Position numbers and translations under genes: made by a program | Source of the DNA: Longimicrobium sp. | GTDB lineage: Bacteria; Gemmatimonadota; Gemmatimonadetes; Longimicrobiales; Longimicrobiaceae | Direction: 5' to 3' | Length of the DNA: 64,000 nucleotides | Assembly: GCF_036388275.1 (NCBI RefSeq) | Contig: NZ_DASVSF010000113.1 | Span: forward strand, 1-64,000 | Part shown: positions 1 to 7,771 of the stretch, piece after piece | Position numbering within the stretch: the stretch's first letter is position 1 | How the letters are laid out: the number at the start of each line of letters is the position of its first letter | Notes under the pieces: generated by a model | Told to the model about the DNA's origin: nothing | What the model saw: only the letters and a program-made list of their open reading frames with translations | Database searches by the model: none

Positions 1-110
1 GATTCCCGCAGATTCCCGCAGATTCCCGCAGATTCCCGCAGATTCCCGCAGATTCCCGCAGATTCCCGCAGATTCCCGCAGATTCCCGCAGATTCCCGCA
101 GATTCCCGCA
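1..110. repeat. 10-bp tandem repeat, 11 units
   Basis: Eleven perfect copies of GATTCCCGCA run from the first base of the window, so the array may continue upstream. The period is not a multiple of three, so it is not a coding repeat. The next unit breaks after GA. It lies 57 bp downstream of the stop of the minus-strand AlbA_2 gene. The 111-167 stretch after it shows nothing recognisable. Confidence 0.95.
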
Positions 111-167
111 GAGTACCTTCTCTTCACCCTCGCGCAAGACAGCGGCGTTCCACCAGCAAACCCCTGG

Positions 168-1601
168 TCAGCGCTGATCCACCAGCCGCCACTGAACCCC
201 GCGAGTAATCCCGATCTTCTCGACCAATCCCAGGTGCCGCAGCGTCTGCAGCGATCGGATCACGCGGTCATTGGAGGTAACGCCCGGCAGCTTGCCCTGG
301 AGCGCGACGGAGGACGAAGGGCCGTGTTCCGCCAGGGACAGCAGGATCTCCCGCTGAAGATCGGTTAGATCGTGCGGCACCCGCGTGGGCGGGATGTAGC
401 TGCTGGGAAAGAAGCGGACGACCACCTCGCCGGCGCGCTCCTCGAACTCGGGCGCCGACAGCCCGGCGCGCTGCGTCAGCTCGTTGATCTTGAGCGTGCC
501 GCGCCCCCAGCGCTCGATCAGCCCGCGCAGGTACAGCACCGTCGCGATGGTCGGGTTCCACGGCAGCGACGGGTGCGGGTGGCGCAGGTCTCCCACGGTC
601 AGCCCGAACCGCAGCTGGCCTGTGCTCGAGATTTCTACCCGGTCGTCGAAGATCGCCACGCCCACTGAGCCCCCCGGGAACACGTAGTCGCGATGGCACA
701 CGGCGTTCGCGATGGCCTCACGCAGCGCGACGGGCGGGTACATGGGATCGTCCACCCGCTCGAACAGGCCGGGCACCACGCGGCCGGCTACGGGAACGTG
801 GTCTCGCAGGAACCTCTGGGCGCGGTTGAAGAGCTGGAACACGTTCCCGATCTCCTGGCGTCCGTCCACGAACTCCGACATGTCGCGACCCCGGAACCGG
901 GCGAGGCGCAGCGTGCACTGCGGATAGATCGAAACCAGCGCCCCTGACCGCGCGAACAGCACCACGGCAGCGTTCAGCAGTGCGCCATCGCGCATCACGC
1001 CGAATCCAAGGAGCAGTTCCTCTACGCGGCGCGTCCCGGGATCTTCCATGCGGTTCCGCCAGATGGCCTCCTCGGCCGTACGGATGACTTCGTCGTGGTC
1101 CAGGTCGCCGATGCCCAGTTCCGTGGGCGTAAGCTCCCATCGTCGGGACGAGTGCACCCGGTCCAGCAGCATCTTCTGGTAGTGCGCGGCGGGCATCACG
1201 CTGGTGGTGGGGCCCAGGCGGACGTACGCCCGCCCGTCGTACATGTACGGGCCCTCGCCACGGGGAACGCGAATCAGGATGATCGCCCGCCCATTCGGCA
1301 GGTCCACCGTTTCCGGCGACAGGAGGGCCGGAGGATCGATCCGACGTATCTCCCGAATGATGCTTTCCAGCGTTTCGGGCGACACCTCCTGACCCACGAG
1401 CACGCCGCCGTCCGTCACGCCGAAGAGAACGAACCCGCCGGAGCCGTTCAGCAGCGCGCAAACCGTTCTTGCCGCCTCGGTCCGCTGGCCCGTGGACCGC
1501 TTGAATTCGGCCTGCTCCGATTCGCCACGCGCGACGATCTGCTCCACCTCGCGGAGGATGGATGCATTGGTTTCAGCGGCGGACTCCGGGAGATGGAACA
1601 C
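168..1601 (-). CDS. AlbA_2 domain ATP-binding transcriptional regulator-like protein
   Basis: A 477-aa protein with the architecture of the RecG-like/Schlafen AlbA_2 regulators. The N-terminal AlbA_2 domain (about residues 25-140) carries E-F-K at 32-34, an N-G-S-G-G turn at 52-56 and GVTDGG at 61-66. A GHKL-type ATPase region (about 285-375) has EAIANAVCHRDY, with the expected Glu and Asn, followed by DDRVEISSTGQ and WGRGT. A winged-helix-like tail follows (about 410-470). These families are usually described as putative DNA-binding regulators; the target is unknown here. The start is GTG. A weak TTGACC (1661-1666) and TATACG (1635-1640) upstream are 20 bp apart, too far for a confident promoter. 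Confidence 0.85.
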   Translation of the reverse strand: MFHLPESAAETNASILREVEQIVARGESEQAEFKRSTGQRTEAARTVCALLNGSGGFVLFGVTDGGVLVGQEVSPETLESIIREIRRIDPPALLSPETVDLPNGRAIILIRVPRGEGPYMYDGRAYVRLGPTTSVMPAAHYQKMLLDRVHSSRRWELTPTELGIGDLDHDEVIRTAEEAIWRNRMEDPGTRRVEELLLGFGVMRDGALLNAAVVLFARSGALVSIYPQCTLRLARFRGRDMSEFVDGRQEIGNVFQLFNRAQRFLRDHVPVAGRVVPGLFERVDDPMYPPVALREAIANAVCHRDYVFPGGSVGVAIFDDRVEISSTGQLRFGLTVGDLRHPHPSLPWNPTIATVLYLRGLIERWGRGTLKINELTQRAGLSAPEFEERAGEVVVRFFPSSYIPPTRVPHDLTDLQREILLSLAEHGPSSSVALQGKLPGVTSNDRVIRSLQTLRHLGLVEKIGITRGVQWRLVDQR

Positions 1602-1691
1602 GGGCGTACGGGCACGGGGACTCGCTGTTCACTTCGTATACTTGCGACGGAAAACGGAGCGGTCAAGGGGCAAAACCGGGCTGGATCAATT

Positions 1692-1745
1692 CCGTCGCAC
1701 CACAGGCGTATCCTGTGCGCTCCGGCAGGGACACAGGTGCGACGG
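1692..1745. other. Inverted repeat, possible operator or hairpin
   Basis: CCGTCGCACC (1692-1701) and GGTGCGACGG (1736-1745) form a perfect 10-bp inverted repeat. A smaller ACAGG/CCTGT palindrome (1702-1706 and 1712-1716) lies inside the loop. It sits upstream of the AlbA_2 gene and has no T run on either strand, so it does not look like a terminator. A cruciform or a regulator-binding site is possible. Confidence 0.45.
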
Positions 1746-1792
1746 GCTGTCGCACATTGGGCCGAAAACGTGTGCACGGCGGCACAAAACGA

Positions 1793-1823
1793 GAGGCGCA
1801 CCCCACGTCACGGAGTGCGCCTC
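1793..1823 (-). terminator. Hairpin terminator after hisA and its small partner
   Basis: GAGGCGCAC (1793-1801) pairs perfectly with GTGCGCCTC (1815-1823). On the minus strand the stem is followed by TCGTTTTG. It lies 25 bp past the stop of the 77-aa gene and is the natural end of that transcript. Confidence 0.7.
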
Positions 1824-1847
1824 ACATCATCGTCCCTACCGCGGGGG

Positions 1848-2081
1848 TCAGCCGTCTTCCGGCACCTCGGCCACAACGCCCAGGTCGGACAGCAGCGATG
1901 CCAGGTCGTACGCCGCGTATTCGTCGTCCACCTCCAGCTCCACCCGCTCGCCACCGCGGACGCGGTCCAGGAGGGCTTGGGCATCGGGGAGCGATAGCCC
2001 CGTGTAGGTCTGAAGCACGCCGATCACCGAATGAACGCTGACGCTGGGGCGCGCGCCAGTGACCACCACGCGCGCGATCAC
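1848..2081 (-). CDS. Small protein resembling the ribosomal L7/L12 C-terminal domain
   Basis: A 77-aa protein starting at a GTG that overlaps the hisA TGA by four bases (GTGA), so it should be translationally coupled to hisA. The pattern of a leading strand, then VIGVLQTYTGLSLPDAQALLD, an acidic segment, and SLLSDLGVVAEV resembles the L7/L12 C-terminal fold (a TGLxLxxA helix and a closing ALxxxGAxVEV-like strand). It lacks the L7/L12 N-terminal dimerisation domain and hinge, so it is not the ribosomal stalk protein itself. The family assignment rests on pattern comparison only, and its role beside a histidine enzyme is unknown. Confidence 0.75.
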   Translation of the reverse strand: MIARVVVTGARPSVSVHSVIGVLQTYTGLSLPDAQALLDRVRGGERVELEVDDEYAAYDLASLLSDLGVVAEVPEDG

Positions 2082-2833
2082 CGCACCGCCCGGACGGCGG
2101 CGGCCACATCCAGCGCGCCCTCGTAGATGGCCTTGCCGATGATGGCCCCCGCGATCCCCCGCGCCTCGCGCGCGGCCGCGGCCACCGCAAGGACGTCGTC
2201 CATCCCGCGCATGCCGCCGGAAACGATCACCTCCGCCCCCGCGTGCGCGGCCAGCTTGGCGGAGAGATCGAGATTCGGACCCATCATCATCCCGTCGCGC
2301 TCGATGTCGGTGTGGATGATGGTGCGCACGCCAAGACCGACGAGCGAGCGCGCCAGGTCGAAGAGGTCGGCACCGCTTTCCTCCGTCCACCCCCGCGCCG
2401 CCGGCCGCCGACCGCGCGCGTCCAGCCCCACGGCGATCCGCTCCGCCCCCCAGCGCTCGACGGCGCGGCGCACCAGCTCGGGGTTTTCGATCGCCGCCGT
2501 GCCGATCACCGCCCGCGCCACCCCCGCGTCCAGCACCTCGGCCAGGTCAGCCTCCGTGCGCAGCCCGCCGCCCGTCTGCACCTTGGCGCCCACACCGGCC
2601 GCCACGGACTGGATCAGAGGGCGGTTGCTGCCGTCGCCGAACGCCGCGTCCAGATCCACCACGTGGATCCACTCCGCCCCCGCCTCCACGAAGCCGCGTG
2701 CGACGGCGAGCGGGTCGTCGCCGTACACCGTTTCGCGGTCGGCCCTGCCCTTCTCCAGCCGGACGCAGCGCCCACGGCGCAGGTCGATGGCCGGATACAG
2801 CGCGAATCCCTCAGGGGTGGTGGTGTCGGTCAC
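2078..2833 (-). CDS. hisA: HisA, ProFAR isomerase of histidine biosynthesis
   Basis: A 251-aa TIM-barrel phosphoribosylformimino-5-aminoimidazole carboxamide ribotide isomerase. It converts ProFAR to PRFAR, the fourth step of histidine synthesis, in the cytoplasm. Visible signatures are YPAIDLRRGRCVRL with the catalytic N-terminal Asp, the phosphate-binding GGLRTEADL, and HTDIERDGMMMGPN carrying the second catalytic Asp. Length is normal for the family. GTG is the annotated start. No other his genes are present, so it stands outside a his operon here. The stop codon overlaps the GTG of the small downstream gene. Confidence 0.95.
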   Translation of the reverse strand: MTDTTTPEGFALYPAIDLRRGRCVRLEKGRADRETVYGDDPLAVARGFVEAGAEWIHVVDLDAAFGDGSNRPLIQSVAAGVGAKVQTGGGLRTEADLAEVLDAGVARAVIGTAAIENPELVRRAVERWGAERIAVGLDARGRRPAARGWTEESGADLFDLARSLVGLGVRTIIHTDIERDGMMMGPNLDLSAKLAAHAGAEVIVSGGMRGMDDVLAVAAAAREARGIAGAIIGKAIYEGALDVAAAVRAVR

Positions 2834-2954
2834 GGGTAGCTCATCGGGAAAGAACTCGCGGGCCCACTACGGCCGGGCTTGGGGGCGAGAACATGCACTG
2901 CCATCCGGGAGCACACAAGCCCGATGTCAAAGCCCTCGTTGAATCGGGCGCGGC

Positions 2955-3362
2955 TCACGGAAGCGTTCGGAAACCAGCTTGAGTGAAATGTGCGTCGAAG
3001 GCGAGCGCCGCGTCGATCCCGAGCCGCTCCATGACAACGAAGGAGACACAGTCGGTCAGCGAGAAACGCTTATCTCCGCGCCGCCGGAAGTAGGACCATG
3101 CGGCTGCGAACAGCTCCTCATCCACGTGAATGAGGTGTACCGATGGGCTTTCAAGCAACCGCTCACCGATCTCGACCGCCTTCCCATGCCGCCCGCGGCT
3201 GTTGAAGAACGTCGCCACCTCATCCAGCACGAACGACGTGGTTACGAGTTGCGGGCGTGTTTGCATGAAGGCGCGCCAGTGGCGTAGAGCGGCGGCGTGG
3301 TGCTGATCGTCCGCCGCTTCGAGAGCCACCAAGTACCCGGTGTCAACGAAGGTCGGTGTCAA
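2955..3362 (-). CDS. PIN-domain protein, probable VapC-type ribonuclease toxin
   Basis: A 135-aa single-domain PIN protein. The acidic residues expected to hold the metal are visible: D7 in FVDTGYL, the D47/E48 pair in FVLDEVATFF, D104 in SLTDCVS and D123 in AFDAHF. PIN toxins of this size usually cleave RNA when free of their antitoxin. The start codon is TTG and overlaps the stop of the preceding small gene (TTGA), which places the pair in one translationally coupled unit with the antitoxin first. The target RNA is unknown. Confidence 0.85.
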   Translation of the reverse strand: MTPTFVDTGYLVALEAADDQHHAAALRHWRAFMQTRPQLVTTSFVLDEVATFFNSRGRHGKAVEIGERLLESPSVHLIHVDEELFAAAWSYFRRRGDKRFSLTDCVSFVVMERLGIDAALAFDAHFTQAGFRTLP

Positions 3363-3559
3363 TCGGGGGTCCCATACAGGTGGGCGTCGTGGTTCTCCGA
3401 AGCATCGGCGACACCGCAGACGACCGGATTGGCACCCATTCCAAGGAGCGGGTCGGCGGTGTCATCCTCGTTCAGACGACTGAGCAGCCGGCGAACCAGT
3501 TCCTCGCGCTCAACCGGGGAGAGCTTGAGGGCTTCCGCTTCGAGTTCCTGAATGCTCAT
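3359..3559 (-). CDS. Putative antitoxin partner of the PIN toxin
   Basis: A 66-aa protein starting MSIQELEAEALKLSPVE. The leading ELEAEALKLSPVEREELVRRLL segment is the helical stretch found in small addiction-module proteins that pair with PIN or RelE toxins. An ideal AGGAGG ribosome site lies seven bases before the ATG at 3559, which selects this start over longer upstream options. It overlaps the toxin gene by four bases. The C-terminal half (LGMGANPVVCGVADASENHD) is not helical and probably contacts the toxin; that is inference. The DNA-binding mode is not apparent. Confidence 0.75.
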   Translation of the reverse strand: MSIQELEAEALKLSPVEREELVRRLLSRLNEDDTADPLLGMGANPVVCGVADASENHDAHLYGTPD

Positions 3560-3660
3560 GCCGATTCCTCCTGTTCGAGACCTCTGGAATCTAATCGCCT
3601 GAGAGGCGCGAGGGTACTGATGTGCACGAGAGACACAAGTATCGCCTGGTCCCAAATGCC

Positions 3661-3691
3661 GAGGCGGCAATCCTGGGGGGATCGCCGCCTC
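3661..3691 (-). terminator. Terminator after the M23 peptidase gene
   Basis: GAGGCGGCAATCC (3661-3673) faces GGATCGCCGCCTC (3679-3691), a 13-bp stem with one wobble pair on the minus strand. It lies 49 bp past the stop of the M23 peptidase and is followed on that strand by GGCATTTGG. Confidence 0.65.
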
Positions 3692-3739
3692 GTCGTTCAC
3701 CACCCGTCCATCCGGCCCGCGTAGCGCCTCCCCGCGCGA

Positions 3740-5026
3740 TCAGCGGCGGGCCAGGCGGGCGCTGTCGCCGTTCGCCGCCAGCAGCGGGCCGGAGCGGTCC
3801 ATCAGCGCGATCCGCTGGTCGCGCGCGGCGCGGAAGCGGGCGCGGGCGCCGCCGGGGACGGGATCGCCCGTCAGGTAGCGGATGGACGTGGGGTTGATGG
3901 GCCGCCCGTTCTCGTGGAACTCGTAGTGAAGGTGCGGGCCCGTCGACAGGCCCGTGGAGCCCACGTAGCCGATCAGCTGCCCCTGCTTCACCCGCACGCC
4001 CGGGCGGATCCCCTCGGCGAAGCGGCGCATGTGCGCGTAGCGGCTGCCGTATCCGCGCGAGTGGCGGATCTCTACCACGTTGCCGTATCCGCCGCCCCAT
4101 CCCGCCTTGCCCACCACGCCGTCGCCCACCGCGCGGATGGGCGTGCCCATCGAGGCCGCGTAGTCGATGCCGTGGTGCGCCCGCATGCGGCGCAGGATGG
4201 GGTGGAACCGCCCCGTCGAGTACGCGGAGCTGATGCGGCGGAACTCCAGCGGCGCGCGCAAAAAGGCGCGGCGCAGGGATTCACCGTCGCGGTCGTAGTA
4301 GTCGTCCACCCCGCCCGCGGTGAACAGGTAGGCGTCGTGCTCCGCGCCGCCGATGCTGAACTGCACCGCCAGGATGCGCGAGGTGCGCGCGGAGCCGTCG
4401 GGGCGCACCGAGCGCTCCAGCAGGATGCGGTAGCGGTCGCCGGGGCGCAGGTCGCGTGAGAAGTCGATCTTCCAGGCGAAGATGCGGTCGGCCAGCAGGT
4501 CGGCCACCACCTGCCGCTCGGCGCGGGGCACGTCGCCCTCGCCGTCCATCAGCGCCTGGTACAGCGAGGCCTTCACCGTTCCCGCCAGCACCGCCGTTTC
4601 CGGGTGCACGGGCACTTCCTCCACCTCGCCCGCCCACCCCGCGCCCTCGCGGTGGAACGCAAGGTGGCGGTCGGCGTCCAGCCGCGTGCTGAAGCGGCGG
4701 ATGGCACCCGTCCGCGTGGACTTGCGGTACTCCACCACCAGCCCCGGCCGGATGCTGCGCGGGTCCTGCACCTCGGAAAGCTGGGCGAGCAGCGCGCGGC
4801 TGGCATCCACGTCCAGCTGGGTGCGGGCCAGCAACTCCGACAGGGTCTCGCCCCGGCGCAGGGTGTCGGCGAAGAACAGCTCCGCCGGGCGGGCGAGCGC
4901 CGTGGGAAGCAGCGTGGGCGGGGCGACGGTCTTGCCCGCGTTGCGGGACTGCTCGCGGTGAACGCCCATGGCGGCGCCCAGGATGCACAGCACACCCGCC
5001 GCGGCAATGCGATACGCGTTGGCCAT
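3740..5026 (-). CDS. M23 (LytM-type) peptidoglycan metallopeptidase, membrane-anchored or secreted
   Basis: A 428-aa protein with an N-terminal hydrophobic segment (about residues 5-20). An OapA/LysM-like region follows (about 46-100; FFADTLRRGETLSELL...IRPGLVVEYRKS), then a C-terminal M23 domain (about 275-390). The zinc motifs are intact: H284 and D288 in HHGID, and H365/H367 in GPHLHYE. Such enzymes cut peptidoglycan cross-bridges in the periplasm or activate amidases. The ATG at 5026 is chosen because GGAGG sits five bases upstream; a longer in-frame extension has no such signal. It lies 112 bp after ftsZ beyond a hairpin, so it is near the dcw cluster but probably separately expressed. 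Confidence 0.9.
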   Translation of the reverse strand: MANAYRIAAAGVLCILGAAMGVHREQSRNAGKTVAPPTLLPTALARPAELFFADTLRRGETLSELLARTQLDVDASRALLAQLSEVQDPRSIRPGLVVEYRKSTRTGAIRRFSTRLDADRHLAFHREGAGWAGEVEEVPVHPETAVLAGTVKASLYQALMDGEGDVPRAERQVVADLLADRIFAWKIDFSRDLRPGDRYRILLERSVRPDGSARTSRILAVQFSIGGAEHDAYLFTAGGVDDYYDRDGESLRRAFLRAPLEFRRISSAYSTGRFHPILRRMRAHHGIDYAASMGTPIRAVGDGVVGKAGWGGGYGNVVEIRHSRGYGSRYAHMRRFAEGIRPGVRVKQGQLIGYVGSTGLSTGPHLHYEFHENGRPINPTSIRYLTGDPVPGGARARFRAARDQRIALMDRSGPLLAANGDSARLARR

Positions 5027-5100
5027 CCGGCCTCCAGGAATCTCGTGTCGGGATCTTCGCCCGCGGCGGCCACAGGACCGGCGCGCGGGCACCAAAGACA

Positions 5101-5126
5101 CCTCCCCGGCGGGTAGGCCGGGGAGG
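5101..5126 (-). terminator. Terminator at the end of the dcw cluster
   Basis: CCTCCCCGG (5101-5109) and CCGGGGAGG (5118-5126) form a perfect 9-bp stem with an 8-nt loop, 12 bp after the ftsZ stop. On the minus strand it is followed by TGTCTTTGG. It should separate ftsZ from the M23 peptidase. Confidence 0.65.
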
Positions 5127-5138
5127 CGGGGGGTGCCG

Positions 5139-6440
5139 TCAGTCCATCTGCCGGCGGATGAAGGTGGGGATCTCCAGGTCGCTGGGCACCTTGGGCTCCG
5201 GTCGCGGCGTCCGGTGGAGCGGGGTCACCCCCGGCTCGTCGAGCGGCTGCGGGCGCGGCTCGGGGCGGTGCTCCAGCCGCGGCTCCAGCCGCGCGTCGGC
5301 GCGGGGCTCCGGCCGCGGCTCGGGCCGGCCGAACGCGGGCCGCGTGTCGCTGGCGTGGCGAACCTCGCCGCCGCGCGGGGGATACGCCGTGCGCGTGCCC
5401 GCGATGTCGGCCGCGGGGCGCCCGGCTCCGTGCGAGCGGAAGTCCGGGCGGATGACGTTGTCGGGCATTCCCGCCAGCATGTCGCGGTCGAAGCCGGTGG
5501 CGATCACCGTCACGCGCACCTCTTCCTTCATGGACGGGTCGTGCACCGCGCCGAAGATGATCTCGGCATCGTCGCCCGCGGCTTCCTGGATGATGGAGGA
5601 GATGGTCGTCACCTCGTCGATCGCCAGGTCCATCCCGCCGGTGATGTTGATCAGGACGCCCGCCGCGCCGGAGATGGAGATGTTGTCGAGCAGCGGCGAG
5701 CTGATGGCCTCCTGCGCGGCCTCCATCGACCGGTTCTCGCCACGACCGAACCCGGTGCCCATCAGCGCCGCGCCGCGGTTGCTCATCACCGTGCGCACGT
5801 CGGCGAAGTCCACGTTCACCTCGCCGGTCACGCGGATCAGGTCCGAAATGCCCTGCGTGGCGTGCAGCAGCACCTCGTCGGCCTTCTTGAGCGCGTCCTT
5901 GAAGCTGGTGCCCTTGCCGACGACGGCCAGCAGGCGCTCGTTCGGCACGACGATCATCGTGTCCGCCGCGCGCTTCAGCTCGGCCAGGCCGGCCTCGGCC
6001 TGCTTCATCCGCTTCTTGCCCTCGAACAGAAAGGGCTTGGTGACGATGGCGATGGTCAGCGCGCCCATCTCCCGCGCCATCTCGGCGATCAGCGGGGCGG
6101 CGCCGGTGCCGGTGCCGCCGCCCATGCCGGCGGTGATGAACACCAGGTCGGCGCCGTCCAGCGCCCGGCGCATCTCGTCGCGGTTCTCCTCCAGCGCCTG
6201 CGCGCCGATTTCCGGGCGCGCGCCGGCGCCCAGCCCGCGAGTGAGCTTGTGGCCGATCTGGATCTTGACGTCGGCCTTGGAGAGCTTGAGAACCTGGGCG
6301 TCGGTGTTCACCGAGATGAACTCCACGCCCTCCAGGTCCTCTTCGATCATCCGGTTGACGGCGTTTCCGCCGCCGCCGCCCACGCCCACCACCTTCATGC
6401 GGGCGTTCTGCGTCATCGTTTCGTCGTACTCGAAGACCAT
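5139..6440 (-). CDS. ftsZ: FtsZ, tubulin-like division GTPase
   Basis: A 433-aa FtsZ that polymerises into the cytokinetic Z-ring. The GTP-binding GGGTGTG signature is at residues 107-113. The catalytic T7 loop NVDFAD spans 209-214, with N209, D211 and D214. The C-terminal peptide LEIPTFIRRQMD, which binds FtsA and other anchors, is conserved. Between the GTPase core (ending about 330) and the tail lies a linker unusually rich in repeated EPR/PEPR triplets, alternating Glu, Pro and Arg. The ATG at 6440 has an AGGAG upstream. It is last in the dcw cluster, 71 bp after ftsA. Confidence 0.98.
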   Translation of the reverse strand: MVFEYDETMTQNARMKVVGVGGGGGNAVNRMIEEDLEGVEFISVNTDAQVLKLSKADVKIQIGHKLTRGLGAGARPEIGAQALEENRDEMRRALDGADLVFITAGMGGGTGTGAAPLIAEMAREMGALTIAIVTKPFLFEGKKRMKQAEAGLAELKRAADTMIVVPNERLLAVVGKGTSFKDALKKADEVLLHATQGISDLIRVTGEVNVDFADVRTVMSNRGAALMGTGFGRGENRSMEAAQEAISSPLLDNISISGAAGVLINITGGMDLAIDEVTTISSIIQEAAGDDAEIIFGAVHDPSMKEEVRVTVIATGFDRDMLAGMPDNVIRPDFRSHGAGRPAADIAGTRTAYPPRGGEVRHASDTRPAFGRPEPRPEPRADARLEPRLEHRPEPRPQPLDEPGVTPLHRTPRPEPKVPSDLEIPTFIRRQMD

Positions 6441-6511
6441 GTGCGGTGGCTCCTCACGAGGGGGAGGGGCAAAGATTCAGAATGATAAAACAGCAGCGAC
6501 GGACCCGGCTT

Positions 6512-7771
6512 TCAGAAAAAGTCCGAGAACCAGTCGCGCATCCGCTTGATGACGCCGTTGACGGAAGCGCCGGACATGGCGCCCCCTTCCGGAGATTCGG
6601 AGATGACGCGCCGCGAGCCGTAGATGGCCAGCCCCGCGGCCGTGGAAAACTTGGGGCGCCGAACGGAATCCGCAAGGCCGCCAAGCTCTTCACCGGGCAC
6701 CCCGATGCGCACGGAACAGGCGAAGTTGCGCTCCGCCAGCTCCACCACGCCCTGCAGCGACGCGCCGCCGCCGGTGAGCACGATGCCCCCGCCCAGCTGA
6801 TTGGTGAAACCGCCCCGGTCCAGCTCGGCGGCCACGAGCGAAAAGATCTCGTCCACGCGCTGCTCGATGATGTGCGCCAGCAGCTCGCGCGCGACGTGGC
6901 GCGGCTGGCCGCCCGCGCCGCCGGGAACCTCGAACGTTTCCTCGGGGCTCACGAAGTCGGCCCGGGCCACGCCGTAGCGCTCCTTGGCCCGTCCCGCCTC
7001 GGCGTACGGAAGCGAGAGGCCCTTGGCGATGTCGTTGGTCACCGTGGCGCCGCCCCAGGGAAGCGACGCCAGGTGCCGGATCTTGCTCCCCAGGAACACG
7101 CAGACGTCCGTCGTCCCCCCGCCCAGCTCCACCAGCGCCACGCCGATCTCCTTCTCGTCCTCGCTGATCACGGAAAGGGACGAGGCCAGCGGCTCCAGCA
7201 CCAGCTCAGCGACGGTGTACCCCGCGCGGCTGACGGCCTTGCGCACGTTCTGGCACGCCGACGCGCTGCCGGTGACGATGAACACCTCGGCCTCCAGCCG
7301 CGTCCCCGCCATGCCGACGGGGTCGCGGATGCCGTCCTGCGCGTCGACGATGTATTCCTGCGGGATTGCGTGGATCAATTCGCGGTCGGCGGGGATGACC
7401 ACGGCGCGCGCCACCTCGTGAACGCGGTCCACGTCGCCGGGGCGGATCTCGCCGTCCGCGCCGGGGCCGCGGCCCACGGCCACGACGCCGGTGGAAGGAC
7501 GGGCGTGGATGTGCTCGCCCGCGATGCCGGTGTACAGCTTCTGCACCGTGACGCCCGCCATCAGCTCGGCCTCCTTGACCGCCTTGCGGACGGACTCGGT
7601 GGTGGCCTCGATGTCGGCGACGATCTCCCGGCGGATGCCGCCGGTGCGCGCCTGGCCCACGCCCAGCACCTTCACCTGCGCGCGCTGCGGGGCCTCGCCG
7701 GACACTTCGGCGATCACCACGGAGGTCTTGTTCGACCCGATGTCCAGGCCTGCGACGATGATAGGGCGCAT
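6512..7771 (-). CDS. ftsA: FtsA, actin-like membrane anchor of the Z-ring
   Basis: A 419-aa actin-family ATPase that tethers FtsZ to the inner membrane and recruits later division proteins. The N-terminus IIVAGLDIGSNKTSVVIAEV is the phosphate-1 motif, and GGGTTDVCVF and GGGIVLTGGGA are the later nucleotide-binding segments. The 1C subdomain lies in between. The final residues IKRMRDWFSDFF form an amphipathic helix typical of the membrane-targeting sequence. The start overlaps the ftsQ stop by one base (TGATG). Confidence 0.96.
   Translation of the reverse strand: MRPIIVAGLDIGSNKTSVVIAEVSGEAPQRAQVKVLGVGQARTGGIRREIVADIEATTESVRKAVKEAELMAGVTVQKLYTGIAGEHIHARPSTGVVAVGRGPGADGEIRPGDVDRVHEVARAVVIPADRELIHAIPQEYIVDAQDGIRDPVGMAGTRLEAEVFIVTGSASACQNVRKAVSRAGYTVAELVLEPLASSLSVISEDEKEIGVALVELGGGTTDVCVFLGSKIRHLASLPWGGATVTNDIAKGLSLPYAEAGRAKERYGVARADFVSPEETFEVPGGAGGQPRHVARELLAHIIEQRVDEIFSLVAAELDRGGFTNQLGGGIVLTGGGASLQGVVELAERNFACSVRIGVPGEELGGLADSVRRPKFSTAAGLAIYGSRRVISESPEGGAMSGASVNGVIKRMRDWFSDFF

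Noticed and set aside
1..110. CRISPR or replication-origin interpretation of the 10-bp array
   Set aside because: Units are contiguous without spacers, and there is no DnaA-box-like TTATCCACA or AT-rich stretch nearby.
2905..2960. Weak GCCCGAT/ATCGGGC inverted repeat between hisA and the PIN toxin
   Set aside because: The arms are only 7 bp and no T run follows. It was too weak to list as a terminator.
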